Shown here piece by piece: positions 20,092 to 28,795 of a DNA stretch of 64,000 nucleotides. How positions within the stretch are numbered: the stretch's first letter is position 1; each line of letters begins with the position of its first letter. The translations under genes were made by a program, and so were the position numbers. The notes under the pieces are model-generated. The model did no database searches, was not told the DNA's origin, and worked only from the letters and a program-made list of their open reading frames with translations. Location of the stretch: assembly GCF_001687325.1 (NCBI RefSeq), contig NZ_LZRD01000013.1, forward strand, positions 62,001 to 126,000, given 5' to 3'. Source of the stretch: Streptomyces sp. PTY087I2. Its GTDB lineage: Bacteria > Actinomycetota > Actinomycetes > Streptomycetales > Streptomycetaceae.

Positions 20092-20346
20092 GAGCGATGA
20101 AGACATTACACGGTCCCCGGCCGGTTGCCCAAATCCGTTTGTGCCGCATCCTCCGGCCCCCTGTCCGAGGCCTCCCACACCCCCTGATCAGGCCTTGATC
20201 CAGGACGGGTCCGCATCCGGACCGGGCCGGGCCGGCGGCCGGCGCGGGCGCACCGGTACGACTATTCCGCTCCTCCCGGAAGCCGCCCCCGCACGCCCCT
20301 AGGGTGTGGTCACTCCGTGTGATCTTGCACCCCTCCCAGGAGCGCG

Positions 20347-21642
20347 ATGCCTGACAGCCAGCCACGGCGGCCCGACGACAACGCGCCCGACAGCGCCGAC
20401 GCAGCCACCACCGCCGACACCCCCGCCCTCGTCCTCGGCGGCGCCCGCCTCGCCGACGGCCGGGCCGTGGACGTACGCCTGAGCGGCAGCCGGATCGAGG
20501 CCGTCGGCACCGCGGGCAGCCTCACCGCCCGCGGCCCCCGGATCGACCTCCGCGGCTATCTGCTGCTCCCCGCACCGGCCGAACCGCACGCCCACGGCGA
20601 CACCGCCCTCACCGCGGACAGCGTGGGCCCCGACAGCCCGGGCCCCGCCTCCCACCGCACCGAGGACATCCAGCGCCGCGCCACGGAGGCGGCGCTCCTC
20701 CAGCTCGGCCACGGCGCGACCGCCCTGCGCACCCACGTCCGCGTCGGCGACGTGCAGGGCCTCGCCCCGCTCGAAGCCGTCCTCCAGACCCGGCGCGCCC
20801 TGCGCGGCCTCGCCGACGTCATGCCCGTCGCGGTCCCCCGCCTCCTCACCGGCGTCGCCGGGGCGGACAGCCTCGCGATGCTCAGGGACGCGGTGAAGAT
20901 GGGCGCGGCCGTCGTCGGCGGCTGCCCCGACCTCGACCCCGACCCCACGGGCTACACCGAGGCCGTCCTGGAGATCGCCGCCGAGCACGGCTGCCCCGTG
21001 GACCTGCACACCGACGCCGACGACCCCGCCCGGCTGGCCCGGCTCGCCGCGATGGCCGCGGGGCTGCGCCCGGGGGTCACCCTCGGCCCCTGCGCCGGCC
21101 TGGCCCATCTGCCCCTGGACGCCGCGGCCCGCGCCGCCGACCGGCTCGCCGCCGCCGGGATCACCGTGGTCTGCCTGCCCCAGGGCGGCTGCGCCGGTTC
21201 CGAGCGCCGGACGACCGCCCCCGTACGCCTCCTGCGCTCCGCGGGCGTGCACGTCACGGCGGGCAGCGGCGCGCTGCGGGACACGGCCAATCCGGTCGGC
21301 CGCGGCGATCCGCTCGAAGCCGCCTACCTCCTCGCCTCGCAGACGGGGCTCCGCGCCGAGCAGGCGTACGCCCTGGTCTCCACGAGCGCCCGCGCGGCCC
21401 TCGGCCTGCCCGACGTACGGGTCGAGGCGGGCTTCCCGGCCGAACTCCTCGCCGTACGCGGCGAGCGGCTCTCCGCCGCGCTCTCCCTCGCGTACAGCCG
21501 CATCGTCATCCACCGCGGCCGCATCGTGGCCCGGACCAGCGCCGTACGCGAGTACTGCGACTCCGACACCGACCCCGCCGCGGGCCTCGGCGGACTTCCG
21601 CGCCAGGGCCGGCCCGACCCCGGCGCCGGGCCGAGGAACTGA
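20347..21642 (+). CDS. Amidohydrolase related to cytosine deaminase, active site degenerate
   Basis: 431 residues with a Pro/Asp/Ala-rich first 25. Two parts of the cytosine deaminase type of TIM-barrel amidohydrolase can be seen: PHAHGDTALTAD (metal HxH, usual form PHxHLDKxLT) and HTDADDP (usual HxDE region). The later His position falls in LGPCAGLAHL, and the usual GxDN(I/V) element carrying the catalytic Asp reads AGSGALRDTANPVGRGDP, so that Asp appears lost. It may bind without catalysis or have a changed chemistry. ATG 20347 is preceded by AGGAG. Only 34 bases separate it from the next gene, so the two are probably cotranscribed. Confidence 0.7.
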   Translation: MPDSQPRRPDDNAPDSADAATTADTPALVLGGARLADGRAVDVRLSGSRIEAVGTAGSLTARGPRIDLRGYLLLPAPAEPHAHGDTALTADSVGPDSPGPASHRTEDIQRRATEAALLQLGHGATALRTHVRVGDVQGLAPLEAVLQTRRALRGLADVMPVAVPRLLTGVAGADSLAMLRDAVKMGAAVVGGCPDLDPDPTGYTEAVLEIAAEHGCPVDLHTDADDPARLARLAAMAAGLRPGVTLGPCAGLAHLPLDAAARAADRLAAAGITVVCLPQGGCAGSERRTTAPVRLLRSAGVHVTAGSGALRDTANPVGRGDPLEAAYLLASQTGLRAEQAYALVSTSARAALGLPDVRVEAGFPAELLAVRGERLSAALSLAYSRIVIHRGRIVARTSAVREYCDSDTDPAAGLGGLPRQGRPDPGAGPRN

Positions 21643-21676
21643 GCGCGACCCCGTCCCCGGGCGTACGGTCGGGGGT

Positions 21677-22333
21677 ATGCGCATTGTCATCGCAGGTGGA
21701 CACGGACAGATCGCACTGCGGCTGGAGCGGCTGCTCGCCGCACGCGGGGATGAAGCCGTAGGGATCATCCGCAACCCCCAACAGAGTCAGGACCTGACCG
21801 ACGCCGGCGCCGAACCCGTCGTGCTGGACCTCGAATCGGCCACCGTGGAGCAGACCGCACAGGTGCTGCGCGGCGCGGACGCGGCCGTCTTCGCGGCGGG
21901 CGCCGGGCCGAACAGCGGCACCGCCCGCAAGGACACCGTCGACCGCGACGCCGCCGTACTGTTCGCCGACGCCGCCGAGGCAGCGGGCGTCCGCCGCTAC
22001 CTCGTCGTCTCCTCGATGGGCGCCGACCCCGGCCACCCCGGCGACGAGGTCTTCGACGTGTATCTGCGGGCCAAGGGCGCCGCGGACGCGGCCGTACGCT
22101 CCCGCACCGCCCTGGACTGGACGATCCTGCGGCCCGGCATGCTGACCGATGACGCGGGCACCGGCCAGGTCCTCCTGGCCGCCTCGACGGGCCGCGGCCC
22201 GATCCCCCGCGACGACGTGGCGGCCACGCTGCTGGAGCTGCTGGACACCCCGGCGACGGCGGGCCTCACCCTGGAGGCGATCTCCGGGAACGTACCGGTG
22301 ACGGTGGCCGTGAAGGACGTCGCGGGCAACTGA
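21677..22333 (+). CDS. NAD(P)-binding atypical SDR (NmrA/BVR-B-like)
   Basis: 218-residue Rossmann-fold protein. It starts MRIVIAGGHGQIALRLERLL with the dinucleotide-binding glycines, then GIIRNPQQ, VFAAGAGPNSG, YLVVSSMGAD and DWTILRPGMLTDD, typical of the YhfK/YwnB group of atypical short-chain reductases. No catalytic Tyr-xxx-Lys is required in this group. The substrate is unknown. It ends just before a bidirectional terminator facing tRNA-Tyr. Confidence 0.82.
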   Translation: MRIVIAGGHGQIALRLERLLAARGDEAVGIIRNPQQSQDLTDAGAEPVVLDLESATVEQTAQVLRGADAAVFAAGAGPNSGTARKDTVDRDAAVLFADAAEAAGVRRYLVVSSMGADPGHPGDEVFDVYLRAKGAADAAVRSRTALDWTILRPGMLTDDAGTGQVLLAASTGRGPIPRDDVAATLLELLDTPATAGLTLEAISGNVPVTVAVKDVAGN

Positions 22334-22385
22334 GGCCTCGCGGGCGGCTGGAACGGGCCGCCTCGCCGGGCTTTGGACAACGAGA

Positions 22386-22417
22386 AAGCCCCCGACCGGA
22401 GAACCGGTCGGGGGCTT
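22386..22417. terminator. Bidirectional terminator between the reductase and tRNA-Tyr
   Basis: A perfect 14-base stem (22386-22399 with 22404-22417) and an AGAA tetraloop lie 8 bases from the 3' end of the convergent tRNA-Tyr. Confidence 0.85.
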
Positions 22418-22425
22418 CGTTCGCG

Positions 22426-22507
<82 letters not shown>

Positions 22508-22673
22508 TCGAACGACGCGTTGGATCTCGTGGTGAGCTCCTTGGCGACGACGTAAACAATACCCGATGGCCAGGGGTGCTCCGCCACCTCATTGATCAGC
22601 GCCGGGAGGGTGCGGCGGTGGCTAGGCTTTGGCCTGTATCCCCACGCACATCCGACGCAAGGAGCCACACGTC

Positions 22674-23162
22674 ATGGCCGACTCCAGTTTCGACATCGTC
22701 TCGAAGGTCGAGCGGCAGGAGGTCGACAACGCCCTCAACCAGGCCGCCAAGGAGATCTCCCAGCGTTACGACTTCAAGGGCACGGGCGCCTCGATCTCGT
22801 GGTCGGGCGAGAAGATCCTGATGGAGGCGAACGGCGAGGAGCGCGTCAAGGCCATCCTCGACATCTTCCAGTCCAAGCTGATCAAGCGCGGCATCTCGCT
22901 GAAGTCGCTGGACGCCGGTGAGCCGCAGCTCTCCGGCAAGGAGTACAAGATCTTCGCCACGATCGAGGAGGGCATCTCCCAGGAGAACGCCAAGAAGGTG
23001 GCGAAGACGATCCGCGACGAGGGCCCGAAGGGCGTCAAGGCGCAGGTCCAGGGCGACGAGCTGCGCGTCAGCTCGAAGAGCCGGGACGACCTCCAGGCCG
23101 TTCAGGCGCTGCTGAAGGGCAAGGACTTCGAGTTCGCGATCCAGTTCGTGAACTACCGGTAG
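22674..23162 (+). CDS. yajQ: YajQ-family nucleotide-binding protein
   Basis: 162-residue member of the YajQ (UPF0234) family, two similar alpha/beta domains. It begins MADSSFDIVSKVERQEVDN and has DFKGTGASI and, near the end, DDLQAVQALLKGKDFEFAIQFVNYR. Family members have been reported to bind tRNA/GTP and, in some bacteria, cyclic di-GMP; its job in Streptomyces is not established. ATG 22674 is preceded by AAGGAG. A 166-base divergent region separates it from tRNA-Tyr and must hold both promoters. Confidence 0.92.
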   Translation: MADSSFDIVSKVERQEVDNALNQAAKEISQRYDFKGTGASISWSGEKILMEANGEERVKAILDIFQSKLIKRGISLKSLDAGEPQLSGKEYKIFATIEEGISQENAKKVAKTIRDEGPKGVKAQVQGDELRVSSKSRDDLQAVQALLKGKDFEFAIQFVNYR

Positions 23163-23192
23163 TCACGGCGGTCGACTGCCGTACACAGCGGG

Positions 23193-23226
23193 GGCACACC
23201 GCCGAGGCCGACCTCGACGGCGTGCC
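23193..23226 (+). terminator. Terminator after yajQ
   Basis: A 15-base stem with two mismatches and a four-base loop, about 30 bases beyond the yajQ stop. Confidence 0.6.
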
Positions 23227-23355
23227 TCTTCGTGTTTCCGGTCCGTTCGGGGCGTGCGGTCCGTTCAGGGCGCGCGGACGCGATGTCCGAATTCCGCCGG
23301 TGCCGGTGAACGGCCGGGCGCAGACTGGCCGTACGGACCGGGGAAGTGAGAAGGC

Positions 23356-23904
23356 ATGACGACGACGGTGTACGCGCGGGTGGAGAGCCCGCTGGGCGAG
23401 TTGCTGCTGGTCGGCGAGGCGACGGCGGCGGACGGACCGGATACGGCGGGGGACGGTGGGGCCGGTGGCGTCCGGCTGCGTTCGCTGTCCGTGCCCGACC
23501 AGAAGGGCGGCGCGGTCGTCCAGGACGGCTGGCGGCACGCCCCCGAGGCGTTCACGGAGGTCGCCCGGCAGTTGGAGGCGTACTTCGCGGGGCGCTCGAC
23601 ACGGTTCGACGTACCGCTGGCCGAGGGCCTGGGTACGGAGTTCCAGCGGCGGGTCTGGGCGGTGCTGGAGTCGATCCCGTACGGGAGCACGGTGTCGTAC
23701 GGGGAGGTCGCTGCACAGGTCGGCGCCTCGGGCGCGGGGGTACGGGCCGTGGGCACGGCGATCGGGCGCAATCCGCTGCTGGTCGTGCGGCCGTGCCACC
23801 GGGTGATCGGGGCGGACGGTGCCCTGCGCGGGTACGCGGGCGGTCTTGAGCGGAAGAAGCTGCTGCTGGGGATCGAGGGCGGGGCGGAGCGGTCGGAGCC
23901 GTGA
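23356..23904 (+). CDS. ogt: Methylated-DNA--protein-cysteine methyltransferase
   Basis: Suicide repair protein that moves an alkyl group from O6-alkylguanine to its own cysteine. Length 182 residues. The acceptor is C147 in VRPCHRVIG; the upstream helix-turn-helix segment (YGSTVSYGEVAAQVGASGAGVRAVG) with the arginine finger and the downstream GALRGYAGGLERKKLLL are both intact. The N-terminal domain has a Gly/Asp-rich loop (residues 23-38). GAGAAGG lies before ATG 23356. Its stop overlaps the start of the alkB-like gene. Confidence 0.93.
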   Translation: MTTTVYARVESPLGELLLVGEATAADGPDTAGDGGAGGVRLRSLSVPDQKGGAVVQDGWRHAPEAFTEVARQLEAYFAGRSTRFDVPLAEGLGTEFQRRVWAVLESIPYGSTVSYGEVAAQVGASGAGVRAVGTAIGRNPLLVVRPCHRVIGADGALRGYAGGLERKKLLLGIEGGAERSEP

Positions 23905-24656
23905 CGCCTCCGCCCCCGCCGTCGCCCTCCGACGGCGCCTCCTCGGACGGTCCTTTCTCGGACGATCTCTCCTCGGACGGTCTCTCTTCGGACGGTCTGT
24001 TCCGGCGGCCGCGTACGGTCGTGGCGCCGGGGGCCGTTCATGTGCCGGAGTGGCTTTCCGTGGAGCAGCGGGCGGAGTTGGTGGCGGCGTGCCGTCGGTG
24101 GGCGCGGGGGCCGGTCCCGTTCCGGCACACCGTGCTGCCGAGCGGCGGGGTGATGTCGGTGCGGACGGTGTGCCTGGGGTGGCACTGGCAGCCCTACCGG
24201 TACGCGCGTACGGCCGACGATGTGAACGGCGCCCGGGTGGCCGCGTTCCCGGACTGGCTGGGCGACCTGGGGCGGGCGGCGGTGGCCGAGGCGTACGGGG
24301 ACGAGGACGCGGCACGGGCGTTCGCCCCGGACACCGCGCTGATCAACTTCTATGACGACGCCGCGCGGATGGGGATGCATCAGGACAAGGAGGAGCGGTC
24401 GGGCGCTCCTGTGGTGTCGTTGAGCATCGGGGCGAGGTGCGTGTTCCGCTTCGGGAACACGGAGGGGCGCGGGCAGCCGTACACGGATGTGGAGTTGGCG
24501 TCCGGGGATCTGTTCGTCTTCGGCGGGCCGTCGCGGTTCGCGTTCCACGGGGTTCCGAAGGTGTACACGGGAACGGCCGACCCGGCAGCGGGGCTGCGGG
24601 CCGGCCGGTTGAATCTGACGTTGCGGGAGACCGGGATGGCGTCGGGGGACGCGTAA
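23901..24656 (+). CDS. alkB: AlkB-type 2-oxoglutarate/Fe(II) DNA demethylase
   Basis: Oxidative repair of 1-methyladenine and 3-methylcytosine. The protein has 251 residues. NFYDDAARMGMHQDKEE carries the Fe ligands H160 and D162, a later His completes the triad (RFAFHGVPK), and RLNLTLRE gives the 2-oxoglutarate-binding arginines. The first 35 residues are a low-complexity Ser/Asp/Pro stretch with a repeated SSDG motif. GTG 23901 overlaps the ogt stop (GTGA), so the two repair proteins are translationally coupled. Confidence 0.9.
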   Translation: MTPPPPPSPSDGASSDGPFSDDLSSDGLSSDGLFRRPRTVVAPGAVHVPEWLSVEQRAELVAACRRWARGPVPFRHTVLPSGGVMSVRTVCLGWHWQPYRYARTADDVNGARVAAFPDWLGDLGRAAVAEAYGDEDAARAFAPDTALINFYDDAARMGMHQDKEERSGAPVVSLSIGARCVFRFGNTEGRGQPYTDVELASGDLFVFGGPSRFAFHGVPKVYTGTADPAAGLRAGRLNLTLRETGMASGDA

Positions 24657-24677
24657 GGAAGCGGGGCTCGCCCCCGA

Positions 24678-24950
24678 TCAGCGGCGGTCGCGGGAGTGGC
24701 CGAAAAGCAGCCGGTAGGCGATCAGCAGGACCAGGGAGCCGGCGATGGCGGCGATCCAGGTCGCGGTGTCGTAGAAGTCGTTGCTGATGGGGCGGTCGAG
24801 GAACTGGCTGGAGAGCCAGCCGCCGACGAAGGCCCCGGCGATGCCGATGAGAGTGGTGCCGATGATGCCGCCCGGGTCGCGCCCCGGGAGGAGGATCTTG
24901 GCTATGAGTCCGGCGATCAGGCCGAGAATGATCCAACTGATGATGCCCAT
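24678..24950 (-). CDS. GlsB/YeaQ/YmgE family membrane protein
   Basis: 90-residue protein of three hydrophobic helices with many glycines (GIISWIILGLIAGLIAKILLPG, IIGTTLIGIAGAFVGGWL and WIAAIAGSLVLLIAYRLLFG), the pattern of the 'transglycosylase-associated' stress-membrane family. Function is not established. It lies tail to tail with alkB (21-base gap) and downstream of yccF. Confidence 0.85.
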   Translation of the reverse strand: MGIISWIILGLIAGLIAKILLPGRDPGGIIGTTLIGIAGAFVGGWLSSQFLDRPISNDFYDTATWIAAIAGSLVLLIAYRLLFGHSRDRR

Positions 24951-25040
24951 GTCGCTGCACCTACCCCTTGCTTCGTCCTGGAATCCAAGACGCGGCGGGC
25001 AGCTGTTCGGTTGCGCGGGGGTTTCGCCGGACTCGGCGCG

Positions 25041-25433
25041 CTAGCGGGTGGCGAAGGGCTGGTCGGTGGGGACGATCTCCTTGCCGAAGGGCATGAGAGA
25101 GACCGGGATCAGCTTGAAGTTGGCGATGCCCAGGGGAATTCCGATGATGGTGATGCACAGCGCGATGCCGGTGGTGATGTGGCCGAGGGCGAGCCACCAG
25201 CCGGCGAGGATCAGCCAGAGGACGTTGCCCGCGCAGGAGGGCGAGCCCGCGTCCCGGCGGTCGACGACGGTGTAGCCGAACGGCCAGAGGGCGTAGACGC
25301 CGATCCGGAAGGCGGCCACGCCGAAGGGGATGCCGATGATGGTGATGCAGAGCAGGACGCCCGCGAGCAGGTAGCCGAGGAACATCCAGAATCCGCAGAG
25401 GATCAGCCAGATGATGTTCAGGATGGTTTTCAC
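25041..25433 (-). CDS. YccF domain-containing membrane protein
   Basis: 130 residues with two YccF-type repeats, each carrying the block CITIIGIPFGVAAFRI or CITIIGIPLGIANFKL, and about four hydrophobic segments. Inner-membrane protein of unknown function. GTG 25431-25433 overlaps the htpX stop (GTGA), so it is cotranscribed and coupled with the membrane protease gene. Confidence 0.88.
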   Translation of the reverse strand: MKTILNIIWLILCGFWMFLGYLLAGVLLCITIIGIPFGVAAFRIGVYALWPFGYTVVDRRDAGSPSCAGNVLWLILAGWWLALGHITTGIALCITIIGIPLGIANFKLIPVSLMPFGKEIVPTDQPFATR

Positions 25434-26293
25434 GGGCGATGACCTGCCATCTGTTCGAGTCGGGCGATGCGCTCCGCCATCGGCGGGTGCGTCGAGAACA
25501 TTTTCGCCATTCCCTGACCGGGGCGGAAGGGGTTCGCGATCATCATGTGGCTCGCGGTCTCGAGCCTGGGCTCGGGCGGCAGCGGGAGCTGTTTCGTCCC
25601 GGCGTCGAGCTTGCGCAGGGCACTGGCGAGCGCCAGCGGGTCCCCGGTGAGCTGGGCCCCGGAGGCGTCGGCCTCGTACTCCCGGGAGCGGCTGACGGCG
25701 AGCTGGATGACGGAGGCGGCGAGCGGCCCCAGGATCATGATCAGGAGCATGCCGAGGAGGCCGGGCCCCTCGTCGTCGTTGGAGCGGCCCACCGGGATGA
25801 GCCAGGCGAAGTTGACCAGGAACATCACGACGGAGGCGAGGGCTCCGGCGACGGACGAGATGAGGATGTCCCGGTTGTAGACATGACTGAGCTCATGGCC
25901 GAGGACACCGCGCAGCTCGCGTTCGTCGAGGATCTGGAGGATGCCCTCGGTGCAGCAGACGGCGGCGTTGCGCGGATTGCGCCCGGTGGCGAAGGCGTTG
26001 GGCGCCTGGGTCGGGGAGATGTAGAGGCGCGGCATGGGCTGGCGGGCGGCCGTGGAGAGCTCGCGCACGATGCGGTAGATCTGCGGCGCCTCGAATTCGC
26101 TGACGGGGCGGGCCCGCATGGCCCGCAGGGCCAGCTTGTCACTGTTCCAGTACGCGTACGCGTTGGTGCCCACGGCGACCAGGAGCGCGACGATCAGTCC
26201 CGTACGTCCGAAGAAACTGCCGATGACGATGATGAGTGCGGACAGTCCCCCGAGGAGTACGGCGGTCTTGAGCCCGTTGTGCCGGCGGTGCAC
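25430..26293 (-). CDS. htpX: HtpX-type membrane zinc metalloprotease
   Basis: M48 peptidase for quality control of membrane proteins, active site on the cytoplasmic face. From GTG 26291-26293 the protein has 287 residues; GGAGGG lies upstream and fixes this start, although the frame is open 18 codons further 5'. Two N-terminal helices (LGGLSALIIVIGSFFG and TGLIVALLVAVGTN) are followed by the zinc motif HELSH (H133, E134, H137), two more helices, and SREYEADASGA, which gives the third ligand Glu. It heads a unit with yccF. Confidence 0.92.
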   Translation of the reverse strand: MHRRHNGLKTAVLLGGLSALIIVIGSFFGRTGLIVALLVAVGTNAYAYWNSDKLALRAMRARPVSEFEAPQIYRIVRELSTAARQPMPRLYISPTQAPNAFATGRNPRNAAVCCTEGILQILDERELRGVLGHELSHVYNRDILISSVAGALASVVMFLVNFAWLIPVGRSNDDEGPGLLGMLLIMILGPLAASVIQLAVSRSREYEADASGAQLTGDPLALASALRKLDAGTKQLPLPPEPRLETASHMMIANPFRPGQGMAKMFSTHPPMAERIARLEQMAGHRP

Positions 26294-26588
26294 GGTACGC
26301 CCTCCAAGTGGTGCAGCAGGGGAACCCTTTGCATGGTGGTGCTCCACTCCCCAGTGGAGCCTCCCGTACTGGTCAACGCCAGGCGGGAGGAGCTAGTTCC
26401 CTTGTGCGTGCGGCCGGAGGGCGGGGGCTGTGCCGCGTGTTCCGCGCCGGTCGGGCCCCCGGCCCCGTACGGCGTGACGCTGGGCCGTACGGGTGGCGGC
26501 GGGCCTTCCTGATGGAGCGGGGTGACTCGGTGGGGCTGTACTGCCGTGCGGGGCCGGTGCAGCCGTGCGGTCGGTGCCGCTTGTGCGG
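26294..26588. other. Intergenic region between mscL and htpX
   Basis: 295 bases without a convincing gene. It holds a perfect hairpin at 26341-26360 (eight-base stem, loop CCCC) in the htpX leader or promoter zone and GC-rich sequence up to the mscL stop. Confidence 0.55.
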
Positions 26589-27047
26589 TCAGTGCTGCTG
26601 CGCGGGGAGCTTGGCGAGGGAGAGGGCCTCGGGGTCGGGCTCGACCTCACTGGTGCAGTGGCCGCAGCGGGAGGCGACGGCGGGGATCTCGCTGAAGCAG
26701 CGCGGGCAGTCGCGGAGGGCGGCCTTGATGTCGACGGCCTCCTGCTTCGCGAAGCGGTCCTGCACCTTGGCCATGGGGACCACGACGCAGAAGTAGAGGA
26801 CCGCGGCGGTGATCAGGAAGGCGATGGTGGCGCTGACGAAGAGGCCGTAGGGAAACTTGACGCCGTCGACCATGTAGGAGGCCTTGCTGAAGTCACCGGT
26901 GCCGCGGGTGGCGAGGCCGATCAGCGGGGTGATGAAGGCGTTGCTGAAGCCCGTGACGACGGCGGTGAAGGCGGCGCCGACGGCCAGACCGATCGCCATC
27001 GAGATGACGTTCCCGCGCAGGATGAAGTCCTTGAACCCGTTCAGCAC
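26589..27047 (-). CDS. mscL: MscL-type large-conductance mechanosensitive channel with C-terminal zinc ribbon
   Basis: 152 residues from GTG 27045-27047, preceded by AGGAGAG. The MscL core is clear: amphipathic NGFKDFILRGNVISMAIGLAVG, TM1 (FTAVVTGFSNAFITPLIG) and TM2 (GLFVSATIAFLITAAVLYFCVVVPM). Unlike ordinary MscL, the cytoplasmic tail continues into a zinc ribbon with two CxxC pairs (CPRC and CGHC) and a Glu/Pro-rich end. The channel protects against hypo-osmotic shock. It follows the nuo operon by 116 bases and could be read from the same transcript. Confidence 0.88.
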   Translation of the reverse strand: MLNGFKDFILRGNVISMAIGLAVGAAFTAVVTGFSNAFITPLIGLATRGTGDFSKASYMVDGVKFPYGLFVSATIAFLITAAVLYFCVVVPMAKVQDRFAKQEAVDIKAALRDCPRCFSEIPAVASRCGHCTSEVEPDPEALSLAKLPAQQH

Positions 27048-27163
27048 TGCTCTCTCTCCTTGTTTTCCCCGACGTGTCCACGCCGAATACGTCACGTACG
27101 CAGCCAAGACCATGCCCTGCGGCGGGCGCCGTGGGCAAACCGATCTTCCGGGGTCGGACCGGC

Positions 27164-28795
27164 TCAGAAGAGGCTGACGGCGGCGAAGCGCAGGACGGCC
27201 TGCGGGGCCCCGGAGAGCAGGATTCCGGCGGCGGACGTGAGGACGATCGCTGTGGTGAGCGGGGTGGGCGCGCGGAATCGGCGGGGCGCGGCGGAGGCCG
27301 GGGATCCGGTCTCCGGCCCGGCCGTTTCCGGGGCTCCGTCCGGCGCGCGGAAGAGAATCGCGGTCCACTGAAGGTAGTAGTAAAGGGCGATCACCACGTT
27401 GACGGCCATGACGACGGCGAGCCAGCCGAGGCCCGCGTCGACCGCCGCCGAGAAGACGGTGACCTTCGCGAAGAGCCCGATGATGCCGGGCGGCAGTCCG
27501 GCCAGGCAGAGCAGGAAGAACCCGAGGGCCAGGGCGGCGAGGGGCCGGGTGGCGTACAGGCCCCGGTAGTCGGAGAGCCGGTTGCCGGGGTGCGTACGGG
27601 CGACGAGGGCGGCGACCGCGAACGCGCCCAGGTTCACGACGGCGTACATGAGGGCGTACGCCACGGTGGAGCCGATCTGTTCGTCGCTGGAGTACGCGGC
27701 GGCGGCGATCGGGACCAGGAGGTAGCCGGCCTGGGCGACGGAGGACCAGGCGAGAAGGCGGACGGCGCTGCGGGCGCGGGTGGCGTTCTGGCGGAGGGCC
27801 GCGACGTTGCCGACGGTCATGGTGAGCGCGGCGAGGACGGCGAGGGCGGGCCCCCAGACGTCCGCATAGGAGGGGAACGCGATGACGGTGACCAGAATGA
27901 GGCCCGAAAACCCTACGGCTTTCCCCACCACGGAGAGATAGGCGGCGATCGGCAGGGGTGCGCCGACGTAGGTGTCGGGGACCCAGAAGTGGAAGGGCGC
28001 GGCGGCCGTCTTGAAGGCGAAGCCGACGAGCGTGAGAGCCACCCCGGTCTTGGCGAGGGTGTCGAGGACCGGGGCCACGTCGTCGAGACGGTCGGCGGTC
28101 TCGGTGAGGTGCAGGGTACCGGTGGCCGCGTACACGAAGCTGACGCCGAGCAGCATGACGGCGGTGGCGACGACGGAGGACAGGAAGAACTTCAGCGCGG
28201 CCTCGGAGGAGCGCCGGTCGCCGCGCTTGATGCCGACGAGGGCGAACGCGGGCAGCGAGGCGACTTCGAGGGCGACGACGAGGGTGGCGAGGTCGCGGGA
28301 GGCGGGCAGCAGGGCCGCTCCCGAGGCGGAGGCCAGGAGCAGGAACCAGTACTCCCCCGCCGGCAGCTTGCGGGTGTCGTCGAGCGAGAGCAGAACGGTG
28401 AGGAACGCGCCGCCGAGGACGAGGGCCTGGATGACGACGGTGAAGTGGTCGGCGGTGTAGCTGCACGCCTGGGCGCCGGTGGTGACGCAGAAGGTGGCCC
28501 GGTCCCCGGAGCGCAGGGGGATCAGGAACGCCAGGGCGCCGGCGAGCGCGGCGAGGGTGGCGTACCCGAGGAGCCGTTTGCGGTGGGCGGGCAGGAACAG
28601 GTCGGCGACGAGGACGGCCAGGGCGGCCAGCGCGGTGAGGGTGGGGGGCGCGATGGCGAGCCAGTCGATGGACTGGACAACGCTGGGGACGCCGGCCGCG
28701 GCGAGGCTTCCGGCGGTGTGGCCGGTGGCGGCGGCCGCCGTGTCCGGCACCTGCGCGACGAGGCTTCCGGCGGTGGTGCTGAGGTCCGCGGTCAC
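27164..28795 (-). CDS. nuoN: NADH-quinone oxidoreductase-like subunit N
   Basis: Antiporter-like membrane subunit, 543 residues and about 14 helices. Key residues are visible: the Glu in VALEVASLPAFALVG, the lysine in GFAFKTAAAPFHFWVPDTY, and a second lysine in SVVGKAVGF. GTG 28793-28795 is preceded by AGGAGG and overlaps the nuoM stop. It is the last of ten nuo genes in this reduced operon. In the complete 14-subunit enzyme this subunit pumps protons at the proximal end. Confidence 0.93.
   Translation of the reverse strand: MTADLSTTAGSLVAQVPDTAAAATGHTAGSLAAAGVPSVVQSIDWLAIAPPTLTALAALAVLVADLFLPAHRKRLLGYATLAALAGALAFLIPLRSGDRATFCVTTGAQACSYTADHFTVVIQALVLGGAFLTVLLSLDDTRKLPAGEYWFLLLASASGAALLPASRDLATLVVALEVASLPAFALVGIKRGDRRSSEAALKFFLSSVVATAVMLLGVSFVYAATGTLHLTETADRLDDVAPVLDTLAKTGVALTLVGFAFKTAAAPFHFWVPDTYVGAPLPIAAYLSVVGKAVGFSGLILVTVIAFPSYADVWGPALAVLAALTMTVGNVAALRQNATRARSAVRLLAWSSVAQAGYLLVPIAAAAYSSDEQIGSTVAYALMYAVVNLGAFAVAALVARTHPGNRLSDYRGLYATRPLAALALGFFLLCLAGLPPGIIGLFAKVTVFSAAVDAGLGWLAVVMAVNVVIALYYYLQWTAILFRAPDGAPETAGPETGSPASAAPRRFRAPTPLTTAIVLTSAAGILLSGAPQAVLRFAAVSLF

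Noticed and set aside
26690..26740. Zinc ribbon after MscL as a separate small gene
   Set aside because: It is in the same frame with no start or ribosome-binding site between, so it is part of the channel protein.
26589..28466. Apparent single frame joining mscL with sequence antiphase to nuoN
   Set aside because: The mscL part starts cleanly at GTG 27047 with a ribosome-binding site. The upstream stretch is an off-frame reading of nuoN with Arg/Pro/His-rich nonsense composition, so it is not a fusion.
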